Of a stretch of DNA of 64,000 nt, positions 32,536 to 41,683 are shown one piece after another. The notes below the pieces were generated by a model. That model was not told the DNA's origin, did no database searches, and was given only the letters and a program-made list of their open reading frames with translations. Within the stretch, counting starts at the first letter, position 1; the number at the start of each line of letters is the position of its first letter. Source of the DNA: Alkalihalobacillus sp. LMS39 (lineage in GTDB: Bacteria; Bacillota; Bacilli; Bacillales; Bacillaceae_F); NCBI RefSeq assembly GCF_022812285.1, contig NZ_CP093300.1, positions 4,340,001 to 4,404,000 on the forward strand, in the 5' to 3' direction. The position numbers and the translations under genes were made by a program.

Positions 32536-32739
32536 TGAAAATTAATAAAGATAACTAAAAGCGCGTACAGTGGATTGATTTTTATAAATGATTTGGTCAT
32601 CAACCTTCCTTCTATATTCGTTTTTAAGGAAAAGCGTTAACTAAACAATGATTACTTTCCCTCATTGCCTGTTTGTTCTCCCTATGTTTGGATTACCCTA
32701 GTCAAAATAGATTGACTCAAGTGCAAGCTTAATTGTATA

Positions 32740-32754
32740 TGATAATCATTCTCA
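32740..32754. promoter_or_regulatory. Second Fur box, upstream of the AraC-family gene
   Basis: TGATAATCATTCTCA matches the 7-1-7 box with one mismatch. It is about 95 bp before the AraC-family start codon. TTGACT (32712-32717) precedes it, but no -10 is well placed. Confidence 0.75.
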
Positions 32755-32848
32755 TAGAAATATCAACACCTAATTTCATTATTTTTGCAACTTATCTAAT
32801 TGAATAATCCCCTCCCCTAAACTATACTTTTGTAAAAGGAGAATAGAA

Positions 32849-33850
32849 ATGACGATAACCTCTTATCAACAATTTAAATCCAAGTTTATAGAAAAACTAA
32901 CATTCACTAAATTCGACGCTGGGTATTACACGTTATACACGAATAAAGAGAGACCTGAACTTGGTCATTTTATTAACTATTCAAGAGAAGGGTATTATGA
33001 ATTTTTTATTGCTGACTATACAATCCCAGAAGAATTCTCGTTCAAGTTTGATAATCCGGAACAATTGATGAGATTTGGGGTCGTTTATGAAGGTGTGACG
33101 CAGTTTAAGATGGAAGAAAATCCTGTCTACACGTTTACCCCGTCCTCTTTTTTTGTTATTGAAAAAGACCTTAAAGTAACGACAACATGGAAAAAAGGCC
33201 AACATTTTCATGGTACGGAAATAACAATATCTGAAAACTATTTTAATGAAATCCTAAAGCCTAACTTTCCAAATATCATTGATTTTCAGTCATTAATAAA
33301 AAACTATACTTATTTATACTTACCTTTGGAAATCATTGAAATCATCGGTCAACTACAAGGGTTACATCACGATGATTCTTTAACGAGTATTTATGTGGAA
33401 AGTAAAATATTAGAGTGCATTGCGGTTTTAATAAATGAAGTGACAAAGTCGAAGGAAAATGCGTTCACAAACCAAATTGACTACGGGAATATCCAACTTG
33501 GGACAAACAGAATTATGAAACTAACCTTTTCAGACATTCAAGCGATTCGAAAAGCCCATGACATCTTGCAAAAAAATTATTTTAACCCCCCTACGATTAA
33601 AGCGTTAAGCAAAATCGTGTTTTTAAATGAACAAAAGCTAAAAGCTGGATTTTCAAAGCTTTATCACACTTCAATAGGAGAATATATAAATAAACTTAGA
33701 ATGTCAGTTGCTGCAAATTTATTATCAACGACTGATTTAAGTATCGACGACATCGCTCATAAAGTTGGTTATAACTACTCTGCAAACTTTGCTAAAATGT
33801 TTAAAAAGACTTATGGAAAAACACCATTGCAATTTAGAAAGACAAAATAA
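32849..33850 (+). CDS. AraC-family regulator, probably siderophore-responsive (333 aa)
   Basis: The N-terminal two thirds (about 1-215) form a PchR-like ligand-binding region (FFIADYTIPEEFSF; FHGTEITISENYF). The C-terminal about 100 residues carry two helix-turn-helices, with IDDIAHKVGYNYSANFAKMFKKTYGKTP (given in part) being the AraC signature. There is no fused binding-protein domain, unlike Btr of B. subtilis. It lies divergent to the transporter, with a Fur box in front, so activation of the transporter in response to its siderophore is likely. The ATG follows AAAAGGAG. Confidence 0.88.
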   Translation: MTITSYQQFKSKFIEKLTFTKFDAGYYTLYTNKERPELGHFINYSREGYYEFFIADYTIPEEFSFKFDNPEQLMRFGVVYEGVTQFKMEENPVYTFTPSSFFVIEKDLKVTTTWKKGQHFHGTEITISENYFNEILKPNFPNIIDFQSLIKNYTYLYLPLEIIEIIGQLQGLHHDDSLTSIYVESKILECIAVLINEVTKSKENAFTNQIDYGNIQLGTNRIMKLTFSDIQAIRKAHDILQKNYFNPPTIKALSKIVFLNEQKLKAGFSKLYHTSIGEYINKLRMSVAANLLSTTDLSIDDIAHKVGYNYSANFAKMFKKTYGKTPLQFRKTK

Positions 33851-33865
33851 TAAAGAAATGTAAAA

Positions 33866-33905
33866 ACTGGCTTCATATTGTTCCTTTTGATGAAGTCAGT
33901 CTTTT
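33866..33905 (+). terminator. Terminator of the AraC-family gene
   Basis: ACTGGCTTCAT pairs with ATGAAGTCAGT (one G-U pair), followed by CTTTT. It is 15 bp after the stop codon. Confidence 0.75.
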
Positions 33906-33915
33906 GGTTCGGAAC

Positions 33916-34368
33916 TTAAGGTTGCCAAAGCTCAGATATGTTACCATCAGGGTCAGAGAATGTAAAATTGAGTCCTAACTCCCTTTCTTCAGGAAGTTTA
34001 GAGATAATTTGAACGCCTTTCTCTAAAAATCGACTATACATTTCTTGAATTCTTGGCGTTATAAAACATGCTTTTGGATATTGTTGAACATTAACATCTT
34101 TCTGCTGCCATTCTCGTTCTCCCTCGTTTGCGCTAACAAGGAATAACGCAGGGACAGTTTGTCTTACACCAGATTCCTCAAATTCTCCACTCTCATTAAG
34201 AAACCTCATTATGGATAGGCTCATCCCAGGTGTAACAGGGTTATGTGTTGTTGGTGAACAACCTAAATTACTTTCGTACCATTTGGTTGATTTGTAAACA
34301 TCCTTAACTGGTATGTATATTCACGTTACTCCAGTAATGTTTTCCAACATAGTCGTTTCCTTCTTCAT
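33916..34368 (-). pseudogene. VOC/glyoxalase-family gene interrupted by one in-frame TGA
   Basis: From an ATG at 34368, preceded by AGGAGG-like GGAGGAG, the reading frame stays open for 151 codons except for TGA at 34321-34323 (codon 16). Translation either side gives ...LENITGVT, stop, then IYIPVKDVYKSTKWYESNLG and a C-terminus ending LNFTFSDPDGNISELWQP, which together are a complete VOC fold with its metal-ligand Glu. Only the part from an internal ATG (34224) remains as an open frame and it would lack the first beta-alpha-beta unit. This reads as a recent nonsense mutation, or a sequencing error. Substrate unknown. Confidence 0.75.
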
Positions 34369-34483
34369 TGTCACTCCTCCTTTTCTACTCGATATTATTA
34401 TTTCATTACTTCACACCAGTTCCTCCTTACAATTACATTAGATATATTTGGAGGATGTTTTACTTTTTTTACAAACAACAAAA

Positions 34484-34578
34484 AAGCCATCTCTCAAAAT
34501 AAAGGATGACTCAATCATAAAAATGTTTATAATCTCCGGTAAAATGTTACCACAATTTTGAAAAGTCTGTTCTAACAA
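34484..34578 (-). repeat. Diverged copy of the ssrA downstream tail
   Basis: Directly after the DUF3885 stop codon, the minus strand reads AGAACAGACTTTTCAAAAT, then GTGGTAACATTTT, TTATAAACAT and GATGGCTTTTTTGTTGTT, in the same order as the tail following tmRNA at 35264-35388. Its imperfect hairpin plus TTTTTTG probably terminates the DUF3885 gene. Confidence 0.65.
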
Positions 34579-34579
34579 C

Positions 34580-35188
34580 TTATTTAAATAATTCATCAAT
34601 TTTCTCTCTATCGTAGTTTAAAATCCAATCATTATATTTTATATATATATTTTCAATAGCGTCTTTATTCGTTGCGACTAAATCACACCCTCGGCTATCA
34701 TAAATATGGAATATTGTCCCCTTAGTTGAATTCACAAAATAAATCCATGGTATTTCAGTTGAGAAAACCGCTTTAATTAAACGGCTAACACTTACGTCTT
34801 TAACATGGCATTTCATACTAAACCTATGCGTACACCATTCTTCATTTTCTTCTTCGTCTTGAAGATCAAATGGCAATATCGAATGTTGAAGACGATACTT
34901 TATATTTTTCACCTTTACAAATGAAGGGAAAAACTTTGCTCTCTTACCCTTCCTCTTTTCACTAATTTTTCTAACTTCATGTGAGACTATAAATATATCG
35001 TCATTGTCATCATTAATTGCTGAAAACAGCGTTTTAGAACGATGGTAAACACGCTCTAAATATACTTTATCGTTTTCTTCTTCTGGGTCTCCTAATTCAA
35101 AACGGATACCAATTTCACAATTATAAAAAAGTGGTGGCGTTAATAGTAAATTTGGGAAGTTCTTTTCCATATATTCGTCTAAATTCAT
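34580..35188 (-). CDS. DUF3885-domain protein (202 aa)
   Basis: The C-terminus with HIYDSRGCDLVA and IYIKYNDWILNYDREKIDELF is the DUF3885 signature; the family function is unknown. No signal peptide or membrane segment. The ATG at 35188 has GGAAGGAG 7 bases upstream, so the longer frame from 35251 is rejected. It lies between two related tail sequences next to the tmRNA gene, a place where mobile islands often insert, and is AT-richer in appearance than its neighbours. No integrase or phage gene is visible. Confidence 0.75.
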   Translation of the reverse strand: MNLDEYMEKNFPNLLLTPPLFYNCEIGIRFELGDPEEENDKVYLERVYHRSKTLFSAINDDNDDIFIVSHEVRKISEKRKGKRAKFFPSFVKVKNIKYRLQHSILPFDLQDEEENEEWCTHRFSMKCHVKDVSVSRLIKAVFSTEIPWIYFVNSTKGTIFHIYDSRGCDLVATNKDAIENIYIKYNDWILNYDREKIDELFK

Positions 35189-35263
35189 TGGATGGCTCCT
35201 TCCATTCTTGTCTCTTAATTTAATCAAACTCACCTCTAAACCATTGTTCAACTACTTTATCCG

Positions 35264-35388
35264 CTAACAACGAAAAAAGCCGCCCTCATAATAGAAGGCG
35301 GCTTCAAACATGCTTATGTTTATAAGTTTAACTAAAAGTGTTACCACAAATGTTACCACGATTTTGAAACTCTTGTTCCACCAACAGT
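35264..35388 (-). repeat. ssrA downstream tail (repeat partner of 34484-34578)
   Basis: Follows the tmRNA 3' end. It contains two GTGGTAACA motifs 12 bp apart, TTATAAACAT and a GC-rich terminator hairpin, each with a counterpart in the diverged copy downstream of the DUF3885 gene. Confidence 0.65.
35273..35304 (-). terminator. Terminator downstream of ssrA
   Basis: On the minus strand AAGCCGCCTTC pairs with GAGGGCGGCTT and is followed by TTTTTCG. It is about 95 bp after the mature tmRNA end. Confidence 0.85.
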
Positions 35389-35398
35389 TACTATGTAT

Positions 35399-35758
35399 TG
35401 GTGGAGACGGTGGGAATCGAACCCACGTCCAAGAATAACGCAACTTAAGCTTCTACGAGTGTAGTCACCGTATTCTCATTTCGCCAACTCATCTGCCCAG
35501 TGACAGGCGCCCGAATGGCTAGTCTGATTAATCTCTTCCTTCGCCCTCAGACGGAGAGCAACCGGCGTAGCCCACTAAGAGTGAGTCCCTGACCCTACCA
35601 CATGGGCGATGGAGGGAGGAACCGCATAGTGCTATTAAGCAGCTAGTGCGAAGTTGTTGTTTTCTTTGCCAGTTATAGGCGTTGGCGTTTTAACGAGGCC
35701 GACCCCCTCGACTCGCAACTTAAGCCCGAACTATCCCTGTCGAATCCTAAACGTCCCC
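35399..35758 (-). ncRNA. ssrA: Transfer-messenger RNA (tmRNA)
   Basis: About 360 nt. The 5' end GGGGACGTTTAGGATTCGAC and 3' end GGTTCGATTCCCACC...GTCTCCACCA form the tRNA-Ala-like half; the CCA is encoded. The T-loop GTTCGATTC is intact. The tag frame lies at 35635-35670. It rescues stalled ribosomes together with SmpB, encoded just upstream on the same strand. Confidence 0.97.
35635..35670 (-). other. tmRNA tag-peptide frame
   Basis: GGC AAA GAA AAC AAC AAC TTC GCA CTA GCT GCT TAA encodes GKENNNFALAA, so the full tag including the tmRNA alanine would be AGKENNNFALAA. The LAA end is the ClpXP degron. It is shorter than the B. subtilis tag AGKTNSFNQNVALAA. Confidence 0.85.
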
Positions 35759-35824
35759 AGGATTAGTAAGGCTAAGAAGCCTTATTCAATTAGAAGAGCG
35801 GTTTTTCACGCCCTTGGATTTATA

Positions 35825-35853
35825 ATTATAGCACATCAAAATGAAAGATCCAA
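35825..35853 (-). promoter_or_regulatory. Sigma-A promoter of ssrA
   Basis: On the minus strand TTGGAT (35848-35853) and TATAAT (35825-35830) are 17 bp apart, just after the smpB stop codon. The start near 35817 gives a leader of about 60 nt with a hairpin TAAGGCT/AGCCTTA (about 35768-35784) that RNase P would remove. Confidence 0.8.
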
Positions 35854-35861
35854 CTTCTAAA

Positions 35862-36332
35862 TTATCCCTTTTGTCGCTCACGAAACGCTCTTTCGATTTC
35901 ACGTTTTGCATCTTTTTGCTTTAATGATTCGCGCTTATCAAAGTTCTTTTTCCCTTTAGCAAGCCCAATTAAAAGCTTTGCAAACCCATTTTTCACATAT
36001 AGCTTTAACGGGACAATCGCATAGCCTTTTTCTTTTGTCGATCCAATAAGTTTCGCGATTTCTTTTTTATGAAGCAACAGCTTACGTGAACGTATTGGGT
36101 CATGGTTATAACGATTTCCTTGTTCGTAATGACTAATATGTCCATTAATCCAAAACATTTCACCGTTATTGTCAATTCGAGCAAAAGAATCTTTAAGCTG
36201 AACTTTACCCGCTCGAATCGACTTAATTTCTGTTCCTTTTAAAACAATTCCCGCTTCAAATGTTTCTTCGACATGGTAATCATGTCTCGCTTTTTTATTT
36301 TGAGCTAACACTTTTCCTTCAGTTCCGGCCAT
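35862..36332 (-). CDS. smpB: SsrA-binding protein SmpB (156 aa)
   Basis: Binds tmRNA and delivers it to stalled ribosomes. The core [22 protein letters not shown]... and [20 protein letters not shown] (shown in part) and the basic C-terminal tail that mimics an mRNA ([13 protein letters not shown]) are present. I chose the ATG at 36332, which gives the same 156 residues as in B. subtilis; the longer frame at 36362 has a weaker site. The smpB-ssrA order is conserved in Bacillus. Confidence 0.95.
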   Translation of the reverse strand: MAGTEGKVLAQNKKARHDYHVEETFEAGIVLKGTEIKSIRAGKVQLKDSFARIDNNGEMFWINGHISHYEQGNRYNHDPIRSRKLLLHKKEIAKLIGSTKEKGYAIVPLKLYVKNGFAKLLIGLAKGKKNFDKRESLKQKDAKREIERAFRERQKG

Positions 36333-36397
36333 TATCAACGCATCCTTTATAGAATGATTCAATAGTTAATAATAGCAAAAAAATGTCATTTAAGCAA

Positions 36398-37012
36398 TTA
36401 TTCAGGTTCAACCAAATCAGCAACGAGAACATAACGCTCTGGAGCAGATCCAATAAAGTCAAACGGATAACAAGTTGTCACAGTTAACGTTGCTTTTGGT
36501 CTTGGTACAATCACCGTTCGATCGTCTTCATCGACAATTCGTACTTTTCTTACTTTATACGTAAACTCTCCTGCTTCTGTTGTCACAACCAAAAGGTCGT
36601 CAACCCCAACTTCACCTAATCTGCGAAATACCGTATCACGATGTCCGGACAAAACAGAATTGTCTTTCAATCCAGGTAACACACTTCCGGCAAAATGTCC
36701 GACCCCTTTTTCTAACTCGTCTTCACTTGTGCCATAAAAAATTGGAAGCTCTGCGTTTAGCTTCGGAATCGTGAGCACACCCATTTCATCACCGATATCC
36801 GGTTTATTCAAGTATACTACTTCTCCTTTTGAATCATTTTCAATTGGAGTGACTTCTACCACTTCTTTTTCTGTTATCGGGCTAACTGCTGTATATCCTC
36901 TAAAAAAAGGGGGAAAGTGCTGAAAAAACAATGCAATTCCAAAACCAATACAAACGATAGATAAGGAAAGAAGAATCAATGACTTGATTCTTCTTTGTTT
37001 AACCTTATTCAT
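36398..37012 (-). CDS. Class D sortase (204 aa)
   Basis: A membrane-anchored transpeptidase with an N-terminal hydrophobic segment (about 11-30). The sortase beta-barrel contains the catalytic His in VLSGHRDTVF (about 123), Cys in LTVTTCYPFDF (about 178) and Arg in APERYV (about 191). It overlaps the preceding substrate gene by 1 bp (TAATG), so the two are translationally coupled. It should cleave the LPKTA motif of that protein and fix it to the cell wall. The pair is inserted between rnr and smpB, which adjoin in B. subtilis. Confidence 0.9.
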   Translation of the reverse strand: MNKVKQRRIKSLILLSLSIVCIGFGIALFFQHFPPFFRGYTAVSPITEKEVVEVTPIENDSKGEVVYLNKPDIGDEMGVLTIPKLNAELPIFYGTSEDELEKGVGHFAGSVLPGLKDNSVLSGHRDTVFRRLGEVGVDDLLVVTTEAGEFTYKVRKVRIVDEDDRTVIVPRPKATLTVTTCYPFDFIGSAPERYVLVADLVEPE

Positions 37013-37824
37013 TACGATAATGCCTTTCCTTTACGGTATAAACCAAACCCAACCGTGACAGCCATTAATGCAAACAACATGCCAAGACCATGGTCTGTTG
37101 CTGTTTTAGGTAATTTACCACCTTTTACTGTTTTATCAGATTGAACCGGTGCAGCACCCGTTGCTTCTTCTGTAATTTCTTTAATCACATCAGAGCCAAA
37201 CATATCTGATGTAATTAAAATGTCTGCTAAAAATTCACCTTGAAGGTTATAAAGCTCGATTAATAAATCAGCTCCATCAACACTATCTAAAACAATTAAA
37301 TCACGAAGAGAAATAGCTTCTTTATTTCCGTCTTTCACTAAGAAATATTTTGCTTCCATTTCAAACACACGTAATAACTCTTCCCAAATCGATGCTAATT
37401 CTTCTAGCTCTGCATCTGTTAAATCATCTGCGCTATCAAAATCAGGTAAAGCCATAATACGTGCTTCTAGTGCTTCTAAATTAGCAAGAACTGTTTCACC
37501 GTCTAATGCAGAAACATGGTCAAGTAATCGAATAAGCTCGTCCTCTGTTAACCCAAATAAAGCAAATAATTCAGTTAAATCATCTAAACTTATTTCATCA
37601 AATTCCGCATCAAAAATAATCATTTCTTCTAAATCTTCAATAAACTCATAATCTGCTAATGTTTCGCCATATTCAGCTAACATTTCCTCAAGCTCTACTA
37701 ATGTTAACTCGTACTTATCAAGTAATTCTTGAAGATTTTCATCTGTAATTGGTGTTGCTGCAAAAACAGTTAAATTAGGTATAACAAAAAGAATAGCTAA
37801 AAATAATATAAAGACCTTTTTCAT
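37012..37824 (-). CDS. Processed acidic surface protein with LPKTA sorting signal (270 aa)
   Basis: A secretion signal (MKKVFILFLAILFVIPNLTV, cleavage near FAA, residue 23) is followed by a Glu/Asp/Leu-rich region with repeated short helical units (EEMLAEYGETLADYEFIEDLEEM; TELFALFGLTEDELIRLL, each shown in part) and a C-terminal LPKTA motif, hydrophobic stretch and positive tail RKGKALS. This matches the family named processed acidic surface protein, known to occur next to a dedicated sortase. The role of the mature wall-bound protein is unknown; its high negative charge would suit alkaline or cationic conditions. The ATG follows AGGAGG. Confidence 0.85.
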   Translation of the reverse strand: MKKVFILFLAILFVIPNLTVFAATPITDENLQELLDKYELTLVELEEMLAEYGETLADYEFIEDLEEMIIFDAEFDEISLDDLTELFALFGLTEDELIRLLDHVSALDGETVLANLEALEARIMALPDFDSADDLTDAELEELASIWEELLRVFEMEAKYFLVKDGNKEAISLRDLIVLDSVDGADLLIELYNLQGEFLADILITSDMFGSDVIKEITEEATGAAPVQSDKTVKGGKLPKTATDHGLGMLFALMAVTVGFGLYRKGKALS

Positions 37825-37928
37825 TGTGCTCCTCCTAGGATTTTAGTGTGAATCAAATTAATTATAATTGATAATTTAAAGGATAAATATCTATTTCATT
37901 CGACAAAAACCAAAGATGTTTCGACAAA

Positions 37929-37981
37929 ATAAAAAGAGGTTACCATTAAAGGAAAATCCCTCTAATAATAACCTCTTTTTC
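37929..37981 (-). terminator. Terminator of rnr
   Basis: On the minus strand AAAAAGAGGTTA pairs with TAACCTCTTTTT, with a small inner stem in the loop, starting just after the rnr stop codon. The following sortase pair therefore probably has its own promoter; a TATAAT-like box is visible near 37861-37866 but no good -35. Confidence 0.85.
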
Positions 37982-37985
37982 ACTT

Positions 37986-40328
37986 TTATTTCGGCTTCTT
38001 TTTCCCTTTTTTTCGTTTATTTCTCGGAGCATTTTCATAAAACTTTTTCTTCTTCTTTGGTGCTTTTTTATCACCTGCTCCGGAAGTTCCAGATGAACTT
38101 GCTCCTTTTTTACGGTCACCTGGCTTTTTCCGACGCTCGCCTCCAACAATCACTTTTGGACGCGCTTTACGTTCTGTTTTTCGTTCACCTTTCATGCCGA
38201 CGATTTCAAAGTCAATTGATGCCTCATCGACATTTACATTGACACAACGAACTTCAAGCCCATCTCCAATTCGAAACACATTTCCTGTACGTTCGCCAAT
38301 CATAGCATATTGTTTTTCATCGTAATGATAGTAGTCATCTGTTAAATAACTGACATGAACAAGTCCTTCAATTGTGTTTTCCAATTCAACGAAAATTCCA
38401 AAGTTAGTGACACCACTAATCATTCCTGTGAATGTCTCACCAATTTTATCTTCCATATATTGAGCTTTTTTCACTTCATCTGTTTCACGTTCTGCTTCAA
38501 CAGCTCGACGCTCCATTTCAGACGAATGCTTCGCAATTTCTGGAAGCTTTTCATTCCATAAACTTTGTGTTTGTTCATCCACTCGTCCTTCAACTAAATA
38601 CGTACGTATAAGTCGGTGTACGATTAAGTCTGGGTAACGACGAATCGGTGACGTAAAATGCGTATAGAATTCCGTTGACAAGCCAAAATGTCCTAAGCTA
38701 TGTGGATCATATTTCGCTTGCTGCATCGAACGTAACATAACTGTGCTGATAACCGTTTCTTCAGGTTCTCCTCGAACTTCATCTAATAATTTTTGTAATG
38801 CGCGTGGGTGGACCGTGTTGGCATTTCCACGCACCACATACCCAAAGTTCGTAATAAATTCAAGGAATTTTGTTAGCTTTTCTGCATCAGGGTCCTCATG
38901 AATACGGTAAATAAATGGAACCTTCATCCAGTGGAAATGCTCGGCAACAGCTTCATTAGCTGCCAACATAAATTCTTCAATGAGCTTTTCCGCCACTGAA
39001 CGTTCTCGGATAACGACATCTGTCGGTTTTCCATCTTCTTGCACCAGCACTTTTGCTTCTTTAAAATCAAAGTCAATAGCTCCGCGTTCAAAGCGTTTTT
39101 TCCGTAATATCGCTGCCAACTCTTCCATTAATTTAAAAAATGGAATAAGAGACTCATATCGCTTTGTGACCTCTTCATCAGCTTCTGTTAAAATATCACG
39201 AACATCTTTATACGTCATACGTTCTGTTGTACGAATGACACTTTCAAAAATTTCATGATGAACAACTTGACCATCTGGTGTAATTTCCATTTCACAAGAT
39301 AATGTTAGCCTGTCCACTTTCGGGTTCAAACTACAAATCCCATTTGATAACCGATGAGGAATCATCGGAATTACACGGTCAACCAAATAAACACTCGTTG
39401 CCCGTTCTCTCGCCTCTAAATCAATTGGTGAACCTTCTTTTACATAATAACTAACATCGGCAATATGAACGCCTAATTTATAATTCCCATTGTCTAATTT
39501 TTCTACATTAACAGCATCATCTAAATCTTTTGCATCTGCTCCGTCGATCGTCACGATTGTTTTATCACGTAAATCACGCCGTTTTCCAATTTCATCTTCA
39601 GAAATCGAATCTGGGACTTTTTCAGCTTGGTCAATTACATCTTGTGGAAATTCCCCTGGCAGACCATGTTTATGAATAATCGATAAAATATCGATGCTGG
39701 GGTCATTTTTATGACCAAGAATAGTTACAACTTCCCCTTCTGCACTCATTTTACCTTCAGGGTATTTCGTGATCTTAACAACGACTTTATGACCTGCAAC
39801 AGCACCTTTATCTGCATTTTTCGGGATAAAGATATCATTTGGAATTCGTTTATCATCAGCAACAACAAAACCATAATGTTCACTATCGACAAATGTTCCG
39901 ACAACTTCTTTTAATCCACGTTCAATTATACGGATAACTTCACCTTCTGGCCTAGCACCCGTTGACTTCGGGTGGAGACGGACAAGAACCGTATCTCCAT
40001 TCATGGCGTTTCCTAAATCTAAGTTAGATACGTACACATCTTTGCCTTCAAATTCTTCTTCTGGAATAATAAAGGCAAATCCTTTTGCATTCGCTTGGAC
40101 CCGACCCCGAACAAGGTTCATTTTGTCAGGTAAACCATAACGATTGCTTCGTGTTCTCACGATTAACCCTTTATCTTCCATATCATTTAATAGTTTGACG
40201 AATTCTTTAAAATCACTTGAATCTTGTAATCCAAATGCTTCCTCTAATTCTGTCACTGAAACTGGTTTTGTCACTTCTTCTCGCATATAATGCAATATTT
40301 TTTCAACTTGCTGTTCAGACACACCCAT
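37986..40328 (-). CDS. rnr: Ribonuclease R
   Basis: A 780-residue processive 3'-5' exoribonuclease. Domains in order: N-terminal helix-turn-helix (about 5-65), cold-shock OB folds (about 70-225), the RNB catalytic domain with [17 protein letters not shown] (about 270, metal-binding aspartates), [21 protein letters not shown] (about 550), an S1 domain (about 640-720), and a Lys/Arg-rich tail ([21 protein letters not shown]-type). It works in mRNA turnover and in tmRNA-linked quality control, consistent with its position near smpB-ssrA. Confidence 0.96.
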   Translation of the reverse strand: MGVSEQQVEKILHYMREEVTKPVSVTELEEAFGLQDSSDFKEFVKLLNDMEDKGLIVRTRSNRYGLPDKMNLVRGRVQANAKGFAFIIPEEEFEGKDVYVSNLDLGNAMNGDTVLVRLHPKSTGARPEGEVIRIIERGLKEVVGTFVDSEHYGFVVADDKRIPNDIFIPKNADKGAVAGHKVVVKITKYPEGKMSAEGEVVTILGHKNDPSIDILSIIHKHGLPGEFPQDVIDQAEKVPDSISEDEIGKRRDLRDKTIVTIDGADAKDLDDAVNVEKLDNGNYKLGVHIADVSYYVKEGSPIDLEARERATSVYLVDRVIPMIPHRLSNGICSLNPKVDRLTLSCEMEITPDGQVVHHEIFESVIRTTERMTYKDVRDILTEADEEVTKRYESLIPFFKLMEELAAILRKKRFERGAIDFDFKEAKVLVQEDGKPTDVVIRERSVAEKLIEEFMLAANEAVAEHFHWMKVPFIYRIHEDPDAEKLTKFLEFITNFGYVVRGNANTVHPRALQKLLDEVRGEPEETVISTVMLRSMQQAKYDPHSLGHFGLSTEFYTHFTSPIRRYPDLIVHRLIRTYLVEGRVDEQTQSLWNEKLPEIAKHSSEMERRAVEAERETDEVKKAQYMEDKIGETFTGMISGVTNFGIFVELENTIEGLVHVSYLTDDYYHYDEKQYAMIGERTGNVFRIGDGLEVRCVNVNVDEASIDFEIVGMKGERKTERKARPKVIVGGERRKKPGDRKKGASSSGTSGAGDKKAPKKKKKFYENAPRNKRKKGKKKPK

Positions 40329-40346
40329 TCACTTCCTTTTCATTCA

Positions 40347-41096
40347 TTAGTTAGAAGACCAATCCAATGTTTCTAAAAAATGATAAACATCCTCGTGGAG
40401 TTGTTCTTTTTCCTTATCAAGGGTGATGACATGACTGGAATGTTCATACCATTTTAGTTTCTTATTTGTTGCTTCAACGGTGTCATGAATAATAGAAGCA
40501 CTTTCCACATCAATCATTTCATCATGGCGAGCTTGTGCAACAAAAACTGGGGCATATATATGATCTAAATGCTCTTGGACATCCGTAATTAACTCCTGTA
40601 GTGCTTGTAATGTATTCATCGGTGTTTGTTTAAACTTCTCGATTTCCTCTTCAATTTGGTCGTCAGGTTTCCCTTCAAACTTTTTATATTGGCGAGCGTA
40701 ATCAACAACACCTTCGTACATAACCTCTTCACTTTTCGTTTTTACGGGAGCACACATTGGAATAATTCCCTTTACTGGATAAGTATACCCTAACTTTAAA
40801 GAAAAGACGCCTCCAAGTGATAGCCCACATACTGCAATGTCTTCATAGCCTTTATGTTTTAACCATTCATAGCCTTCAACAACATCACTCCACCAATCTT
40901 CGGGTCCTGTATGAACCAATTGTTCTGGTGGAACACCATGACCTTTATAAAGAGGCGCATAACATGTATATCCTTGTTTTTGTAAGTATCGCCCTATCAT
41001 TCGTACATCAGCAGTTGTCCCTGTAAACCCATGTAAAAGAAGAACCGCTCGTTCCCCTCCTTCAAACATAAACGGCTTTGGAGCTACTGGTTTCAT
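40347..41096 (-). CDS. est: Carboxylesterase, Est/YvaK family (249 aa)
   Basis: A cytoplasmic alpha/beta hydrolase of short-chain esters. Nucleophile Ser in CGLSLGGVF (about residue 94), acidic residue in [10 protein letters not shown] (about 195) and catalytic His in [10 protein letters not shown] (about 225); the oxyanion HGFTG is near residue 22. The secG-est-rnr order equals secG-yvaK-rnr in B. subtilis. It ends 19 bp before rnr. The physiological substrate is not known. Confidence 0.92.
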   Translation of the reverse strand: MKPVAPKPFMFEGGERAVLLLHGFTGTTADVRMIGRYLQKQGYTCYAPLYKGHGVPPEQLVHTGPEDWWSDVVEGYEWLKHKGYEDIAVCGLSLGGVFSLKLGYTYPVKGIIPMCAPVKTKSEEVMYEGVVDYARQYKKFEGKPDDQIEEEIEKFKQTPMNTLQALQELITDVQEHLDHIYAPVFVAQARHDEMIDVESASIIHDTVEATNKKLKWYEHSSHVITLDKEKEQLHEDVYHFLETLDWSSN

Positions 41097-41187
41097 TATT
41101 CATCATCCTTTACTTCATAGTGTTGCCTGTTTTTTTGATTCTACTATGTATATAAACATATTTTATTCCAAACCGAATGTATCAAGC

Positions 41188-41222
41188 AAAAAAGAAAGCA
41201 GCAAGTTTCCTCGCTGCTTTCT
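41188..41222 (-). terminator. Terminator of secG
   Basis: On the minus strand AGAAAGCAGC pairs with GCTGCTTTCT and is followed by TTTTTTG, 15 bp after the secG stop. Confidence 0.85.
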
Positions 41223-41237
41223 GAATGGTTATTATCC

Positions 41238-41465
41238 TTATGCAAAATAAGCGACAGCAATCGTTAAAACAAAAAATAGAATCGCTAGAACAACAGTAGC
41301 TTTAATTAATACCGCATCAATTCCTCTAGCTTTTTGTTTCCCTACTAATTGCTCAGCTCCACCCGAAATCGCTCCTGATAAGCCAGCACTACGACCAGAT
41401 TGAAGTAAAACAACGATAATTAATGCAACAGCATTAATTCCAAGTAATACAGATAAAAATCCCAC
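41238..41465 (-). CDS. secG: Preprotein translocase subunit SecG
   Basis: A 75-residue membrane protein with two transmembrane segments (about 2-22 and 52-73) and the conserved loop [19 protein letters not shown] (about 22-40). It stabilises the SecYE channel. The GTG start at 41465 is preceded by GGAGGTG by 6 bases. It is followed by a terminator before est. Confidence 0.95.
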   Translation of the reverse strand: MGFLSVLLGINAVALIIVVLLQSGRSAGLSGAISGGAEQLVGKQKARGIDAVLIKATVVLAILFFVLTIAVAYFA

Positions 41466-41683
41466 GACTTACACCTCCAAAAGTACAGTATGCGCTTTTT
41501 TAAACATACCATAAAACTAGTTGTACAAGCAAGAGGAGAGTTTTTTATCCTTTAGATGTGCTCTATTAGTTTTACATACATTTTCAGATTTTTTCATTTT
41601 TTTGTAGTTTTCTGTTGAAATATTAGGTATTTTATACTACACTTGATATTGATTTTATCATACTAAAGCAGAGGAGCTTACAC

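Noticed and set aside
34369-35398. An integrated prophage at ssrA
   Set aside because: Only one cargo gene and no integrase, repressor or structural genes are visible; at most this is a remnant islet.
35399-35480. A separate tRNA-Ala gene (GGTTCGATTCCCACC and CCA end)
   Set aside because: It is the 3' half of tmRNA; the matching 5' half with the GGGGAC start lies 300 bp away and the tag frame is between.
37916-38242. A 108-codon plus-strand open frame
   Set aside because: It is antisense to the Lys-rich 3' end of rnr and crosses its terminator; composition (Phe/Leu-rich) is the usual antisense shadow.
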